A DNA stretch of 64,000 nucleotides from Lamellibrachia columna. Its lineage: Eukaryota; Annelida; Polychaeta; Sabellida; Siboglinidae. Where the stretch lies: NCBI GenBank assembly GCA_963662155.1, contig OY759267.1, positions 19,848,438 to 19,912,437 on the forward strand, read 5' to 3'. This document shows, in pieces, positions 41,579 through 52,897 of this stretch; the first letter of the stretch is position 1; the number at the start of each line of letters is the position of its first letter. A program made the position numbers and the translations under genes. The notes beneath the pieces were generated by a model, which did no database searches, was not told the origin of the DNA, and saw only the letters and a list, made by a program, of their open reading frames with translations.

Positions 41579-44500
41579 GCACGCACACGTACACACACAA
41601 TTCAACTTGTTATTTGTTATATTATGACAATACTATGGAAATTACTTACCTTCCTTGCTTCAAGATGGACGGTGCCTTTGCGATGTGGCCCTTCCAGGTA
41701 GAACTTCATTCTCATGTGCTTCACTCCCTCCTTCTCATACTCCATATTACTGCAGACACATCAAACACAACTTCATTCTCATGTGTTTCACTCCCTCCTC
41801 ATACTCCATATTACTGCAGACACATCAAACACAACTTCATTCTCATGTGTTTCACTCCCTCCTCATACTCCATGTTACTGCATGCACAGCAAGCAACTTC
41901 ATTCTCATGTGCTTTACTCCCTCCGTATACACCATTTTACTGCATACACATCAAACATAACTTCATTCTCATGTGTTTCACTCCCTCCTCATACTCCATG
42001 TTACTGCATGCACAGCAAGCAACTTCATTCTCATGTGCTTTACTCCCTCCGTATACACCATTTTACTGCATACACATCAAACACAACTTCATTCTCATGT
42101 GTTTCACTCCCTCCTCATACTCCATGTTACTGCATACACAACAAGCACAACTTCATTCTCATGTGCTTCACTCCCTCCTCATACTCCATGTTACTGCATA
42201 CACAGCAAGCAACTTCATTCTCATGTGCTTTTCTCCCTCCTCATACTCCATGTTACTGCATACACAACAAGCACAACTTCATTCTCATGTGCTTCACTCC
42301 CTCCTCATACTCCATGTTACTGCATACACAGCAAGCAACTTCATTCTCATGTGCTTTTCTCCCTCCTCATACTCCATGTTACTGCATACACAACAAGCAC
42401 AACTTCATTCTCATGTGCTTCACTCCCTCCTCATACTCCATGTTACTGCATACACAGCAAGCAACTTCATTCTCATGTGCTTTACTCCCTCCTCATACTC
42501 CATGTTACTGCATACACATCAAACACAACTTCATTCTCATGTGTTTCACTCCCTCCTCATAATCCATGTTACTGCATACACAACAAGCACAACTTCATTA
42601 TCATGTGCTTCACTCCCTCCTCATACTCCATGTTACTGCATACACATCAAACACAACTTCATTCTCATGTGCTTCACTCCCTCCTCATACTCCACGTTAC
42701 TGCATACACAGCAAGCACAACTTCATTCTCATGTGCTTCACTCCCTCCTCATACTCCATGTTACTGCATACACATCAAACACAACTTCATTCTCATGTGC
42801 TTCACTCCCTTCTCATACTCCACATTACTGCATACACAGCAAGCACAACTTCATTCTCATGTGCTTCACTCCCTCCTCATACTCCATGTTACTGCATATA
42901 CAGCAAGCACAACTTCATTCTCATGTGCTTCACTCCCTCCTCATACTCCACGTTACTGCATACACATCAAACACAACTTCATTCTCATGTGGTTCACTCC
43001 CTCCTCATACTCCATGTTACTGCATATACAGCAAGCACAACTTCATTCTCATGTGCTTCACTCCCTCCTCATACTCCATGTTACTGCATACACATCAAAC
43101 ACAACTTGATTCTCATGTGCTTCACTCCCTCCTCATACGCCACGTTACTGCATACACAGCAAGCACAACTTCATTCTCATGTGCTTCACTCCCTCCTCAT
43201 ACTCCATGTTACTGCATATACAGCAAGCACAACTTCATTCTCATGTGCTTCACTCCCTCCTCATACGCCATGTTACTGCATACACAGCAAGCACAACTTA
43301 ATTCTCATGTGCTTCACTCCCTCCTCATACTCCACGTTACTGCATACACAAGCACAACTTCAATCTCATGTGCTTCACTCCCTCCTCATACTCCACGTTA
43401 CTGCATACACAGCAAGCACAACTTCATTCTCATGTGCTTAACTCCCTCCTCATACTCCACGTTACTGAATACACAGCAAGCACAACTTCATTCTCATGTG
43501 CTTCACTCCCTCCTCATACTCCACATTACTGCATACACATTAAACACAACTTCATTCTCATGTGCTTCACTCCCTCCTCATACTCCACGTTACTGCATAC
43601 ACAGCAAGCACAACTTCATTCTCATGTGTTTCACTCCCTCCTCATACTCCACGTTACTGCATACACAGTAAGCACAACTTCATTCTCATGTGCTTCACTC
43701 CCTCCTCATACTCCACGTTACTGCATACACAGCAAGCACAACTTCATTCTCATGTGCTTCATTCCCTCCTCATACTCCATGTTACCGCATACACATCAAA
43801 TACAACTTCATTCTCATGTGCTTCACTCCCTCCTCATACTCCATGTTACTGCATACACAGCAAGCACAACTTCATTCTCATGTGCTTCACTCCCTCTTCA
43901 TACTCCATGTTACTGCATCAAACACAACTTCATTCTCATGTGTTTCTCTCCCTCCTCATACTCCACAATTTTACATACACAAATTCTGTGTCCCTCAACT
44001 TGAATTCATCAATTATAATATACACTGTATTCAGCAGGTATATTTTAACCAAGTACAAAACAGTGCAAAATGTCTAACTATGCTAAACTGATCATAATGT
44101 GTACCCATAAAAAAGTACTTTAAAAACATACCAAAACTAATTTGGTACAACACAGCATTATCTTAATCTGAACTGAACAAAAATCACCAGAGATTCTTCC
44201 ACAACAAGGCACTTTATGCACCCTCGTTTTCTACCCCAGTCACAACGTACCTGACATATCTGCGTCGACCTCTTCTTGTCATTTCCCCATAGGCCTTCAT
44301 TGGCTGCCCGAACGTATCGACCACCTGATGCAAGAAGGGAGTAGATAGCACACGAACAAGAAACACACTTCTGAATAACGGGAATGTACAACAAATTTCA
44401 TTGGTTAACTGAGTTTGTTGGGTATTTTGCATAATTAATATGTCCCAATTCTCTTAATTATAACTAAGTGTAAGCACTGTAAGTGATGCCTCGAATTTCC

Positions 44501-46730
44501 TAGGAATGGAAGCGTATTTGCTAACCAAACTTCCTTTCTTTTTCAATACTATTACTCGTATCGAAAATTGTATATAAGAATGATTGTGCAAAAAGAAAGT
44601 GTAACAAAGGCTTATTCAGCCTCACTAGTGTCAAATTCGAAGGCCAAATATTATGTTACAATATTAACCATTTCATATTTTTGAAACAAGAATTAACATT
44701 TTGTTACCTCATAACTTTTCCGGCAGAGTTTAAAAGCTTTGCTATAGACGCCGCTTGGACTTTGTGACGAGAAGAGCTCGCGTCCAACGGCATAAAACAT
44801 GAGACCTGCAACAAACCTAGACCGTTACATCACCGAAACACAGGAACAAACACAAGGAACATAACATGCAACACACACAGGGTTTTTTAAGGTTCAGCTC
44901 ATACTGGCAGTGCGAGGTTCAATACAGGAACATTTTTTTTTACAACTGGTTTACCTTAAGATGGTTGCCATCCAATGTTATTACCATCAACCCAAAACGA
45001 AAATCAACATTTTCAAGATGATTATATACCTACTGTGTTTTGTGAATTGTGACTGGAATATTTTTGTTTCAATTAAAAATTATAAAACCAATGCCCAAAA
45101 GATTGGAAACTCACAAAATGTGCTTAGCAATATGATCATACTAGCAAAATACAATTGAAGTAAACAAAGAAAAGGTCAGACAATGCAACGATCAATAACA
45201 GAATGTAATACAAAATTAATATTCCAAAATGGTGACATCATGTGAGTGCCTCATTATCATTTGAGATTTGAACCTTATCGGGTTATAAAAATTGCCAAAT
45301 TACAGCATTGAAAGGCAATGGGCGGCAGGCTGGCTGTATGCACAAATATGTGGTTGGGCGTTTTAAAACTAATTATGGAAAGCTTTAAAACTAATTATGA
45401 TCATCATTAGTAGATGGAGTAACTCTTTTCTTGAAGTGAAGATTCATAAAAATTTCGTACGGGCAGAGCAATTTGCCTATGTCTGACGCCTTAAAAAAAG
45501 CCCTGGACATGCATGAAGTGTTGCAGGCAGGTTATGATATCTGTAACAGAATAGGAAATGAACAAAAACAGTTCTAAACATATATCTAAACCATAGGAAC
45601 TGTGATTATATTTGTTCAACCAATATAATCACAGAAAACATGACATCTGTGACATATTAACAAACCCAAACAATGACGTGTGACATAGAAACATGCAGAA
45701 CATGACAAACAGACATGACATGCACCTCTACTAACAAATCATGTTACAAGTCTTTAAATTCTGCAATTCCCTCTCCTATAAAAAACAATTACTGCTCTAT
45801 TTGACAAAAAAGCATTTTGTTTATCTAAACAATTATGTATATACACCCGCATGCATCCATGTATGAACAGTGTACTCACATGTGACACCAACACCCACGA
45901 CAATGATGCCTGTGTAAGTCGCATCTTTTCCCACCCTGGTAACTGTCGGAAGAAATAAAAGAAATAAACCAAGGATGGTATACAACATAATCATTACGAC
46001 AGCAACAGTCATTGCAAGAAAACGATTTTGGATTACGAAGTTAAGCTTTGCATTGCTTACTATAGACTTGTAATGCTGCAGGAGGGCAGAGTATCTCTCT
46101 AACATTATGTGGACAATTTGCCCAGTCCGAAAATAACCTTATATTACAGTTGTTCTGTTTCTGTAACAAATAGGTGTAATAATGTTACTTTTCAACATTT
46201 CAGTAAATTCATGATTTATAATTGATCAACATTTTCTTATATGTATGCCACAATATTTAAATTAATTGTACGTTATGTTGCATTTCTACCCAAAAATCGC
46301 ATTATAATGTAATCTGTGATAAAACATGTCAACAAAAACAATTAGTTTTCTCCCCATGGCCACTGGCACTGGTCAAACATTTTACTCCCTAGAAATATGC
46401 AGTGTTTCGGCCCTTCAAATAATCAGTCACAAGTCATAAGGTAATATATATACCTTTTTGGCCTATGGTTAATTCAGAAAATGTTTTCTGCTCAGTTGCT
46501 TCGACAATCTGCCGTTGTGTCTGGTTGCTTTTAGACTTCGGTACAGGTGTCCTGCGTGCAGAACTTGTATGCAGCAGTTTTCGACAACCTCTCTTCTCCG
46601 ACACTACCACTTCTCTACGACCCAGTGAATTGATGGGAAGGCATGCTTCACTTTTAGACAGAGACGATAAGAAACAATAGCTGCATTTGTCAAAAGTTGT
46701 CAAGGTTTGACGGATACGTCGTGCCGCCAT
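40954..46730 (-). CDS. TIMM21: TIM21, subunit of the mitochondrial TIM23 presequence translocase, 6 exons
   Basis: A single-pass inner-membrane protein that links TOM to TIM23 and helps respiratory-chain assembly in animals. Exons (minus): 46730-46454, 45942-45880, 44805-44708, 44324-44251, 41749-41650 and 41043-40954. They sum to 702 nt (233 aa; human 248) with matching phases throughout. Residues 1-30 are basic, hydroxylated and lack acidic residues (MAARRIRQTLTTFDK), as in a matrix presequence. One membrane helix lies at about 97-117 (GIIVVGVGVTCLMFYAV). The intermembrane-space domain follows, with RELFSSQSPSGVYSKAFKLC, FGQPMKAYGEMTRRGRRRYV, MKFYLEGPHRKGTVHLEA and YEFRYIFVELDDYPRRTII. The gene is convergent with the transglutaminase and divergent from UTP4. 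Confidence 0.95.
41503..41592. repeat. (CACG)n microsatellite in TIMM21 intron 5
   Basis: A run of GCACGCAC tetranucleotides with some GCAA units. Confidence 0.9.
41650..41749 (-). CDS. TIMM21: TIMM21 exon 5, with its 5' end amplified upstream
   Basis: Minus-strand acceptor TGTGTCTGCAG ends at 41750; donor AAG|GTAAGT is at 41650/41649. AG from exon 4 plus T gives Ser, then NMEYEKEGVKHMRMKFYLEG and PHRKGTVHLEARK, aligning with EY.KDG.KH...KFY.EG...GTV of human TIM21. This copy has an extra AAG (Lys) that the array copies lack, which marks it as the one continuing into coding sequence. Confidence 0.94.
41705..43980 (-). repeat. 64-bp minisatellite built from TIMM21 acceptor plus exon-5 start, ~35 copies
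   Basis: On the minus strand each unit reads TTGTGCTTGCTGTGTATGCA G | TAACATGGAGTATGAGGAGG GAGTGAAGCACATGAGAATG AAG: the intron end with its AG, then the first ~43 nt of exon 5. The copy nearest 41705 runs on into the rest of the exon. The others are followed by another unit. The plus strand has no stop in any frame of the unit, which creates a spurious 725-codon open frame. A few units are 2-3 bp shorter. Confidence 0.95.
43981..44250. other. TIMM21 intron 4, distal part
   Basis: Unique intronic sequence between the minisatellite and exon 4. Confidence 0.6.
44251..44324 (-). CDS. TIMM21: TIMM21 exon 4
   Basis: Minus-strand acceptor TTGCATCAG at 44325; donor TCAG|GTACGT at 44251/44250 leaves phase 2. 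It encodes VVDTFGQPMKAYGEMTRRGR then RRYV. This is the FGE...GYGE.TRRGRR signature of the family. Confidence 0.95.
44708..44805 (-). CDS. TIMM21: TIMM21 exon 3
   Basis: Minus-strand acceptor GTTTGTTGCAG before 44805; donor GAG|GTAACA at 44708/44707. It encodes the end of the membrane helix (LMFYAV), then GRELFSSQSPSGVYSKAFKL and CRKSYE. Confidence 0.94.
45880..45942 (-). CDS. TIMM21: TIMM21 exon 2
   Basis: Minus-strand acceptor TTCTTCCGACAG before 45942; donor ACAT|GTGAGT at 45880/45879. It encodes VTRVGKDATYTGIIVVGVGV, the start of the membrane helix. The exon is 63 nt. Confidence 0.9.
46454..46730 (-). CDS. TIMM21: TIMM21 exon 1
   Basis: ATG 46730-46728 was chosen over the in-frame ATG at 46790 because the sequence from MAARRIRQ onward forms a typical presequence and TAATGG gives a reasonable start context. 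The donor AAAAAG|GTATAT is at 46454/46453 (phase 1). The exon holds the presequence and a Gln/Thr-rich matrix linker. Confidence 0.85.
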
Positions 46731-46790
46731 TACGGCGCAAGGGGGCGACAGCAAGCGACTGATGGTAGGACATCCGAAATACATGGTCAC

Positions 46791-47149
46791 GATGATGGTG
46801 TCGCCTGGCTAGAATCGCTGCATTCGACACTTACGACCATGTATCACCACGTTTTATTTAATGCATTTAATAATATGTAATGTATGATAGTGCACAACTG
46901 CAGCGCACTGTTAAAATACGCGGTCAGGAAGCATGGTTATAGAATACTGCAAAGAATCGATGCCGGGGAGCGTGCAGGGGACAAACACAATCCCCCATAG
47001 CAACCTTGACCTTTACAAGGCAGCCGGCGTCTGGAATGCGGGTATGATCCAGGCCTGTTCTCGGGAACACATATGTTGAGCCGACTTTAAAATTAATCCA
47101 TAAAATTGGGGGAGCCTGTCGCGGATTTTATGAAGTAAATATTAACACT
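46791..47149. other. TIMM21 5' flank
   Basis: Presumed promoter-proximal sequence. I see no definite core promoter element. Confidence 0.4.
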
Positions 47150-48130
47150 GCTTCCTCAACTGATTTAGCCTATCACAAATCTGTTTCATTGTTGTCCAAA
47201 TATGTAGTGTGTGAATAGTCTATGTAATATCCGCAGTCGATTTAAGAAAAAAATAACTATTTTTGTTAAAATCATCGAAAGAATTGACTTTAGTCGTTAG
47301 ATCTGGTAAGGATCAAAATAGTGAATATCCAAAATGGTAAACACTGTGTGGGTTAATGCTGATCATGGGCGTGACCTTCATCCTCTCGCCCATCACAGGA
47401 CAAAGTTAAAAAATTTCGCCATGGAACAAAATCATGATGTTTGAGCATTTCGATTTTCACTCCAGTAAATGCTTAAACAAGCATTAACTAATTTAATAGT
47501 TTGTCTGATGATTTCACAAAAACTACATACAAAGTTGCACAAACAAGTTAGCGTGTTGTAGTGGATACTAGGTAGGTTTGTTTTTTTCACAAACTTAATT
47601 TGAAATGAGACTAGCAAAAAATCGAATTGATTAAGCATCTTTAAAATGTTATAATCCCGCCAATGTTCCTCGAGAATCTAGCATATTCAAATATAATAAG
47701 CTATTCAACATTTATTAAATATAATAATGTACATATATTCCATAAATAATAATTGTTAATTAAAGCTAATCGACTGACCAACAGATTAATGAAATAGTAA
47801 AACTCCTTTCGCTCTTTGTTACTAGCAGTGATTATGACTCACAGTCGAAAACGAGGCAGTGCATGAAGATGCCAAATGATCCACATCAAGTGTAATTACA
47901 TCGTGAATCCGGTTCACTTATGTCCATATGTGTAGTGTGTGACTAGTTTAAGTAATGTACACAGTCTGTTTAATAAAAAATGCATATTTGAAAAAATCAT
48001 CGGAAGAATTTAATTCAGTCGTTAGATCTGGTAAGGATCAAATTAGTGGATATCCAAAATAGTAAACACTGTGTGGGTCAATGCTGATCATGGGCGTGAC
48101 CTCCATCCTCTCGCTGATCTTGTTATTAAT
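47150..48130. repeat. interspersed repeat, copies B and C
   Basis: Two diverged copies (47150-47560 and 47880-48130) share GTCGTTAGATCTGGTAAGGA, AAACACTGTGTGGGT and AATGCTGATCATGGGCGTGA. Related sequence occurs at 21290-21640. Class unknown. Confidence 0.55.
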
Positions 48131-49744
48131 GTCAGCAGCTATACATAGCGCTATGCATCTGTGGCTTGCTGGTGGAGTACTTTCGTTTTATTACCATGTT
48201 CAGAGAAAAGCTCTAATTGCTACATGCATCGACGAAAACGTGATGATGGTTTAATTTTTTTCATAGGGCACACACAACATGCATTGTGCTATGTCTAATG
48301 AAGGTGATGATGGTCTTTGTCTTGGAGCAGAGCCAGTTGATGTTGAAGAGCTTTCTGTCCATTCAGTGAAATATGCCAATTCCAGGGGGGCTTGGTAATG
48401 GTATGGTGAGGAGGAGGACGACAGCGAGGAAAATGAAGAAATTCCTAAATTTACATGAAAGGTTGCAGAGAACAATTCAATGCTAAAAAAATCTCGATAG
48501 ACTTTGACATTCCGCCATAACCCTTTCAGGGTTTCATGGGATCACATGATTTGTAATTTAATAAATTATTAATGAAATTTTAAATAGTGTATTACTGACT
48601 GATTTATTATGTATGTCTTACATAAAGCTGATTACTGTGCATTAGATATTTTTTTAGTGTATTGAGAGAGTCTCGCCTTTTTCTACTCCAGATGTTTCTT
48701 GGCCTTCCGCGTTTTCTCATATTGTCATAAAAAGTGGTGACAATAATAATATAACAATAATAATTGCTTCTTTTGCCTTCTCCGTGTGTTCGCTGACCTC
48801 GTCATAGGTTGGATGTGCACCGAGGTTATCTTTGGTGGGTTTTCAAGGGATGTAGTCGACATTACAACTAATGTAAGACATTGGAATTACTGTTCAGACT
48901 GTTCACCTGAGTTGCGTTGGTCGACTCATTGTATTTACTGAGGGGTGTTGCAGGAAGTTAGTTCTAAAAATAGGTGGGTGGTGGGAAGTGGACTAACAAA
49001 TGATGGGAGGTTGGCCCCCAAAACAAGTGGAAGATGTGAGGTTGGGCCCCTGTTCTAGTTGTAGACTTGACTACTGCGTATTGTGTCAGTTGCTTTGCCC
49101 CACTTGCAATGCTGAGGAGCAGCGCTGATACAGGAAGGTACATCTCAGGGAATCACCAGAAAGTCATGGACCAAGATCGAATTAAGGTACATGTATTATG
49201 TTAATAATGTAGTGAAAAAATATGCTATGGGCTCCTTGACATTTACACAGGTTTATTTGCAAAATGAAGCAAATGTTGTAAGAGCCATTAATATATTATA
49301 GCTATGTAGTTTATTGTTGAAGGGGTGTCATGTTTCTATTGAGCTGGTGCTGTTAAATAAATATATTGCCTCTTAGAAATGAATGCCGAGACCTAAGCCA
49401 TGCTTAATATCATGAAATGTGGGAAAAGGCATACGACAATAATTGAGCACAAACCATTGGTATCGAAATAAAAAGGGACATTAAATTCTTCATTACACAT
49501 TTGTTCTTTTCTTTCAACAACTTTAATTACGAGAAAACTAACAACACTACTACTTGCCAATTAATATTGTCAGAATTAAACCGCGAGCAGTCATGCATGT
49601 GTTACGAGACACAAAGGTAACATCCAATGCAATTATGACGCCCTCGAATATAAAAGTGTTACATATATCAGCCTTCGTCTTCTTCTCCTAACATCCACTT
49701 CTACTTCTAGTTTCTTTTTTTTAAATATCTTACCACCACATTGT
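48131..49744. other. intergenic stretch without recognised gene
   Basis: AT-rich. A short plus-strand frame near 48290-48460 rich in Glu and Asp has stops and no clear family match. Confidence 0.4.
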
Positions 49745-50245
49745 TGTATGTGCCAATTTTCAAACTACCATCGTTTTCAGATGTGCATTTTGAAAAAGCT
49801 GAAAGGGAAAGTCCTGAGAACGTATGTTATACCAGCATGCCTGTGTGGTCTGGAGACAATGGCATTGACAGAACAACAACAACAGAAGCTGCAAGTTTGT
49901 GAGAACAATTGGGTTCATCGAGAACAAAGAGGGTAGACAGAAGAAGGATGAATGACCTGAGGAAAGAGGTTGGGATGCAATGCAGCCTAACAGGAAGATT
50001 TGTGAGAAGCAGGATGAGATGGACAGGCCACTTGGTAAGAAGAATGGATGCAAGCAAACTAGCAAAGAGAGCAGAGGTGGAAAAACATCAAGGATGCAGG
50101 AAAAGGGGAAGGCCACAAGTGAAATGGGAGGACTGTGTGAGGAGGACATGAGAAGATCGGGGGAGGATGAAAGATGGTGAGAGGGGGCGGCCGATAGAAA
50201 ACTATGGAAAGAAAGAACAGAAAGAGTGGCTCAACAATACTTTAC
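49745..50245 (+). mobile_element. LINE 3' fragment (RT C-terminus)
   Basis: Two overlapping plus-strand frames give GKVLRTYVIPACLCGLETM, then LQVCENNWV, VDRRRMNDLRKEVGM, RMRWTGHLVRRMD and RKRGRPQVKWEDCVR. This is the C-terminal segment found in RTE/craniofacial-protein-like LINE products. A frameshift near 49930 and stops show a dead fragment. Confidence 0.8.
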
Positions 50246-50450
50246 CTGATCCTCACCCCTGTACAGCAGGGAACAAGGAGGAATAGCAAAGAGATGCATC
50301 CATCACTGTATAAAGCCATGTACTCATTCATACTGCTGAGTGAATTAAGGCAAAAAAATTAGCCAAACTCCAAAACGACACCAAGACGATTTGTACCCAG
50401 GCCATACCAATTGAGAGTCAGACGTTTCAACCACTATATATGTTTGACTT
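50246..50450 (-). mobile_element. SINE, same family as 62437-62750
   Basis: Shares TGTACTCATTCATACTGCTG then AGTGAATTAAGGCA, and a tRNA-like end (minus strand: GTGGTTGAAACGTCTGACTC, then CTCAATTGGTATGGCCTGGG). Confidence 0.6.
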
Positions 50451-52793
50451 CATTTCCGTTACTTTTTTGTTACAGGGTCGAAAACAGTGGATAATACAAT
50501 TCAAGGTTTTTGCCACAACGTACATATATAAATATTTTATTTTGATATGCTGTGAATATAACTGAAAATCGTATTGTTGCAGTCTGACTGTTGACAGTAA
50601 TTAAATACTAATACTATGCACACAGTAGCTGTATGTTGAATAGTAAAAGAAAGTAAAATTACTCAAATAGCATCCGTCTTTTGCACTTTTTTCAACAAAA
50701 GCAGTCATCAGTGGTATGTACTCTATAAATGATGCTAATGCTTTACAACATTTTATTTCCGTAACTTTTTCTTTGTGACTTGATGTTCTAAATTTACAAC
50801 ACGATCTTCTCTTTATTCCCAGGCAATACACGCTGCTTGAACGTGTTTCAGCACGTTTTCTTGTTTTGGTAAGGGTATTTGGTATTCCTAGAGCAAACCC
50901 GCATTTTAAAATCCGTCCCTTTTAAACCGGAAGTCAACTATGACCATTACTAGCATGGTTTGCATTGGCTTTTCCACGTGTTCCAAAACAATTTTTGTTG
51001 TTTCCTAGATCTGTGTGTTGTCACTTTTACGTTGTTGCTGCAAATATAACTGTTTCGGTATACCACTGTTTCTTATTTTCAAAATAATGTGTTATCACCA
51101 TTATAAATGAGAGAAGTACAACGCTTAGCCGAGCGATATTACATCGATCTGATGTGTATTACACGGTCTCGATCAAACCAGACAGAAAGAAGGTAGTCCA
51201 TATCCATAATGCATACAACCCTATAGCCAAAATGCAGTATAACAGAGTGTTGGGCAATTTTTCACATGCGGTCACACCTCGATTTCTCCGTTATTAACAT
51301 ACGTATATATGTATAGTAGCCATTCACAATACTGAATAAAATACAGTATACAATTGTACACATGTAACATATTGTTTTGGTTTCATTGGTACACCAGCAG
51401 TCTATGCGAAAAGTCTCCAAGCGTCACAGGACATCAGGTCCTGTGAACTGAACAGTTTACAGGACCTGCTGATTTTTCACATGACCTGATTTTACCTAAA
51501 AATATTACTAAAACGGTGTCACGCACGCCACATGGATATATATAAGTGGCACTGTGCCAGCCTAGAGAAACTTTAACCAGGTTCCCGATTAATTCACCAG
51601 AAACATTCCGCTCACTATGTGGATATATATATATATATAAAACCGGCGCCACACGGCACCAAGACTATTAATATGACTGGTTATTATTTCGGTGTAGAAT
51701 GACCATTCAGATACATGTTGAGCGTCGATGTGGTTGATTCAAAATACAATGAATGCTCCCTATTGGTATCTCTGGCTACGGTTTGGCAACATTTCTTGCT
51801 ATGTCAAACGTGTTACAAACACATGATTTATTGTTAACATAAATGCGATATAGCCAGGACAACACTTCTGAGATGTTTATTAACATTCCGTTTATTTTTG
51901 CTGCGTCTAAAATATTGCAGCTCTGTAAATATTTCGAGTTGCCATGTGGGCCACTGTAGTCAAAGTTGGTGACTAGGCGACCACTAAATCTCACCCCTGA
52001 ACATGTAATTTAGTAAGCATGGTGTAAAATACATTTAATCACCTTTTTATGCTTGAATTCGCATATTTAAATGGCTTTGAGCACCATCTTGCCTATTTTA
52101 TTCGCAAGATAATGCTCGAAGCTAGTTAAATATGCGAGTTCGAACTTAGAAAAAATTTAATGTGTTTTTATGCACACTACAGGCATTTTTTTTTATATAT
52201 TATGGTACATGATGACAAACAAATATCATATAGGCAACATATTATATTTTATTGATTATTTGTAGTGAATAATTTGAGTTAAAATTTACATGATGTAATT
52301 GAAAAATAATTGAAAATATCAATTACTTTTTTCATCTACTTTTAAACACAAAACATAAATTCCGGAATTGGTGTTCCATTTACAATGTAATTGATTCTGG
52401 TTCTTTCAAATGCATCTGGTTTATGCTTCTTTTTGACGTTTTTAGAAGATATGAAACAAGGGTCATCGGTTAAAATACATAAATTTACATGTGTTGCTAG
52501 TGGATGACATAATTTGAATAAAATAATAAAAAATTATTCAAATGTCAGATCAGCCAGCTATGTAGCACCAGACATGTTGACATCCATCCTACATTCAACT
52601 TTACTGGTAGGGAATTGTAGGGTTTTAATTGTATGCACCATGGCAAAAAAATAGGGAAGGTATATGCCCCATCTTCACCCATGAATATGTATATCTATAT
52701 AGCTGTAAGTGAAATAGGATCAAAACACCAGTATAGAAATGTGCATGTGTGTATGGTTGTGAGTGTTTGTTTTATTGTAGAAAGTGATGAAAG
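50451..52793. other. intergenic and UTP4 5' flank
   Basis: AT-rich, with a short palindromic stretch (ACATCAGGTCCTGTGAA..TTTACAGGACCTG) at 51430-51475 and (TA)n near 51625. No gene motif. The UTP4 promoter must lie at the right end; no clear TATA box is evident. Confidence 0.45.
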
Positions 52794-52897
52794 ATGGAAG
52801 AATTCCGGGTACACCGTGTTCGATTCTTTCAGTACCAACCCAATGCCGTGCACTGTCTTGCCTACGATAATGCCTTTCAGAAGCTCGCTTTATCAAG
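52794..52897 (+). CDS. UTP4: UTP4 exon 1
   Basis: ATG 52794-52796 starts MEEFRVHRVRFFQYQPNAVH, matching the human start. Donor TCAAG|GTGAAC at 52897/52898 (phase 2). Confidence 0.93.

Noticed and set aside
41494..43671. 725-codon plus-strand open frame
   Set aside because: It is the antisense of the TIMM21 splice-site minisatellite. The 64-bp unit lacks stops in all plus frames, so length alone is not evidence of coding.
48251..48475. Ser-rich minus frame and acidic plus frame
   Set aside because: Both are short, interrupted or low complexity; no supportable family assignment.
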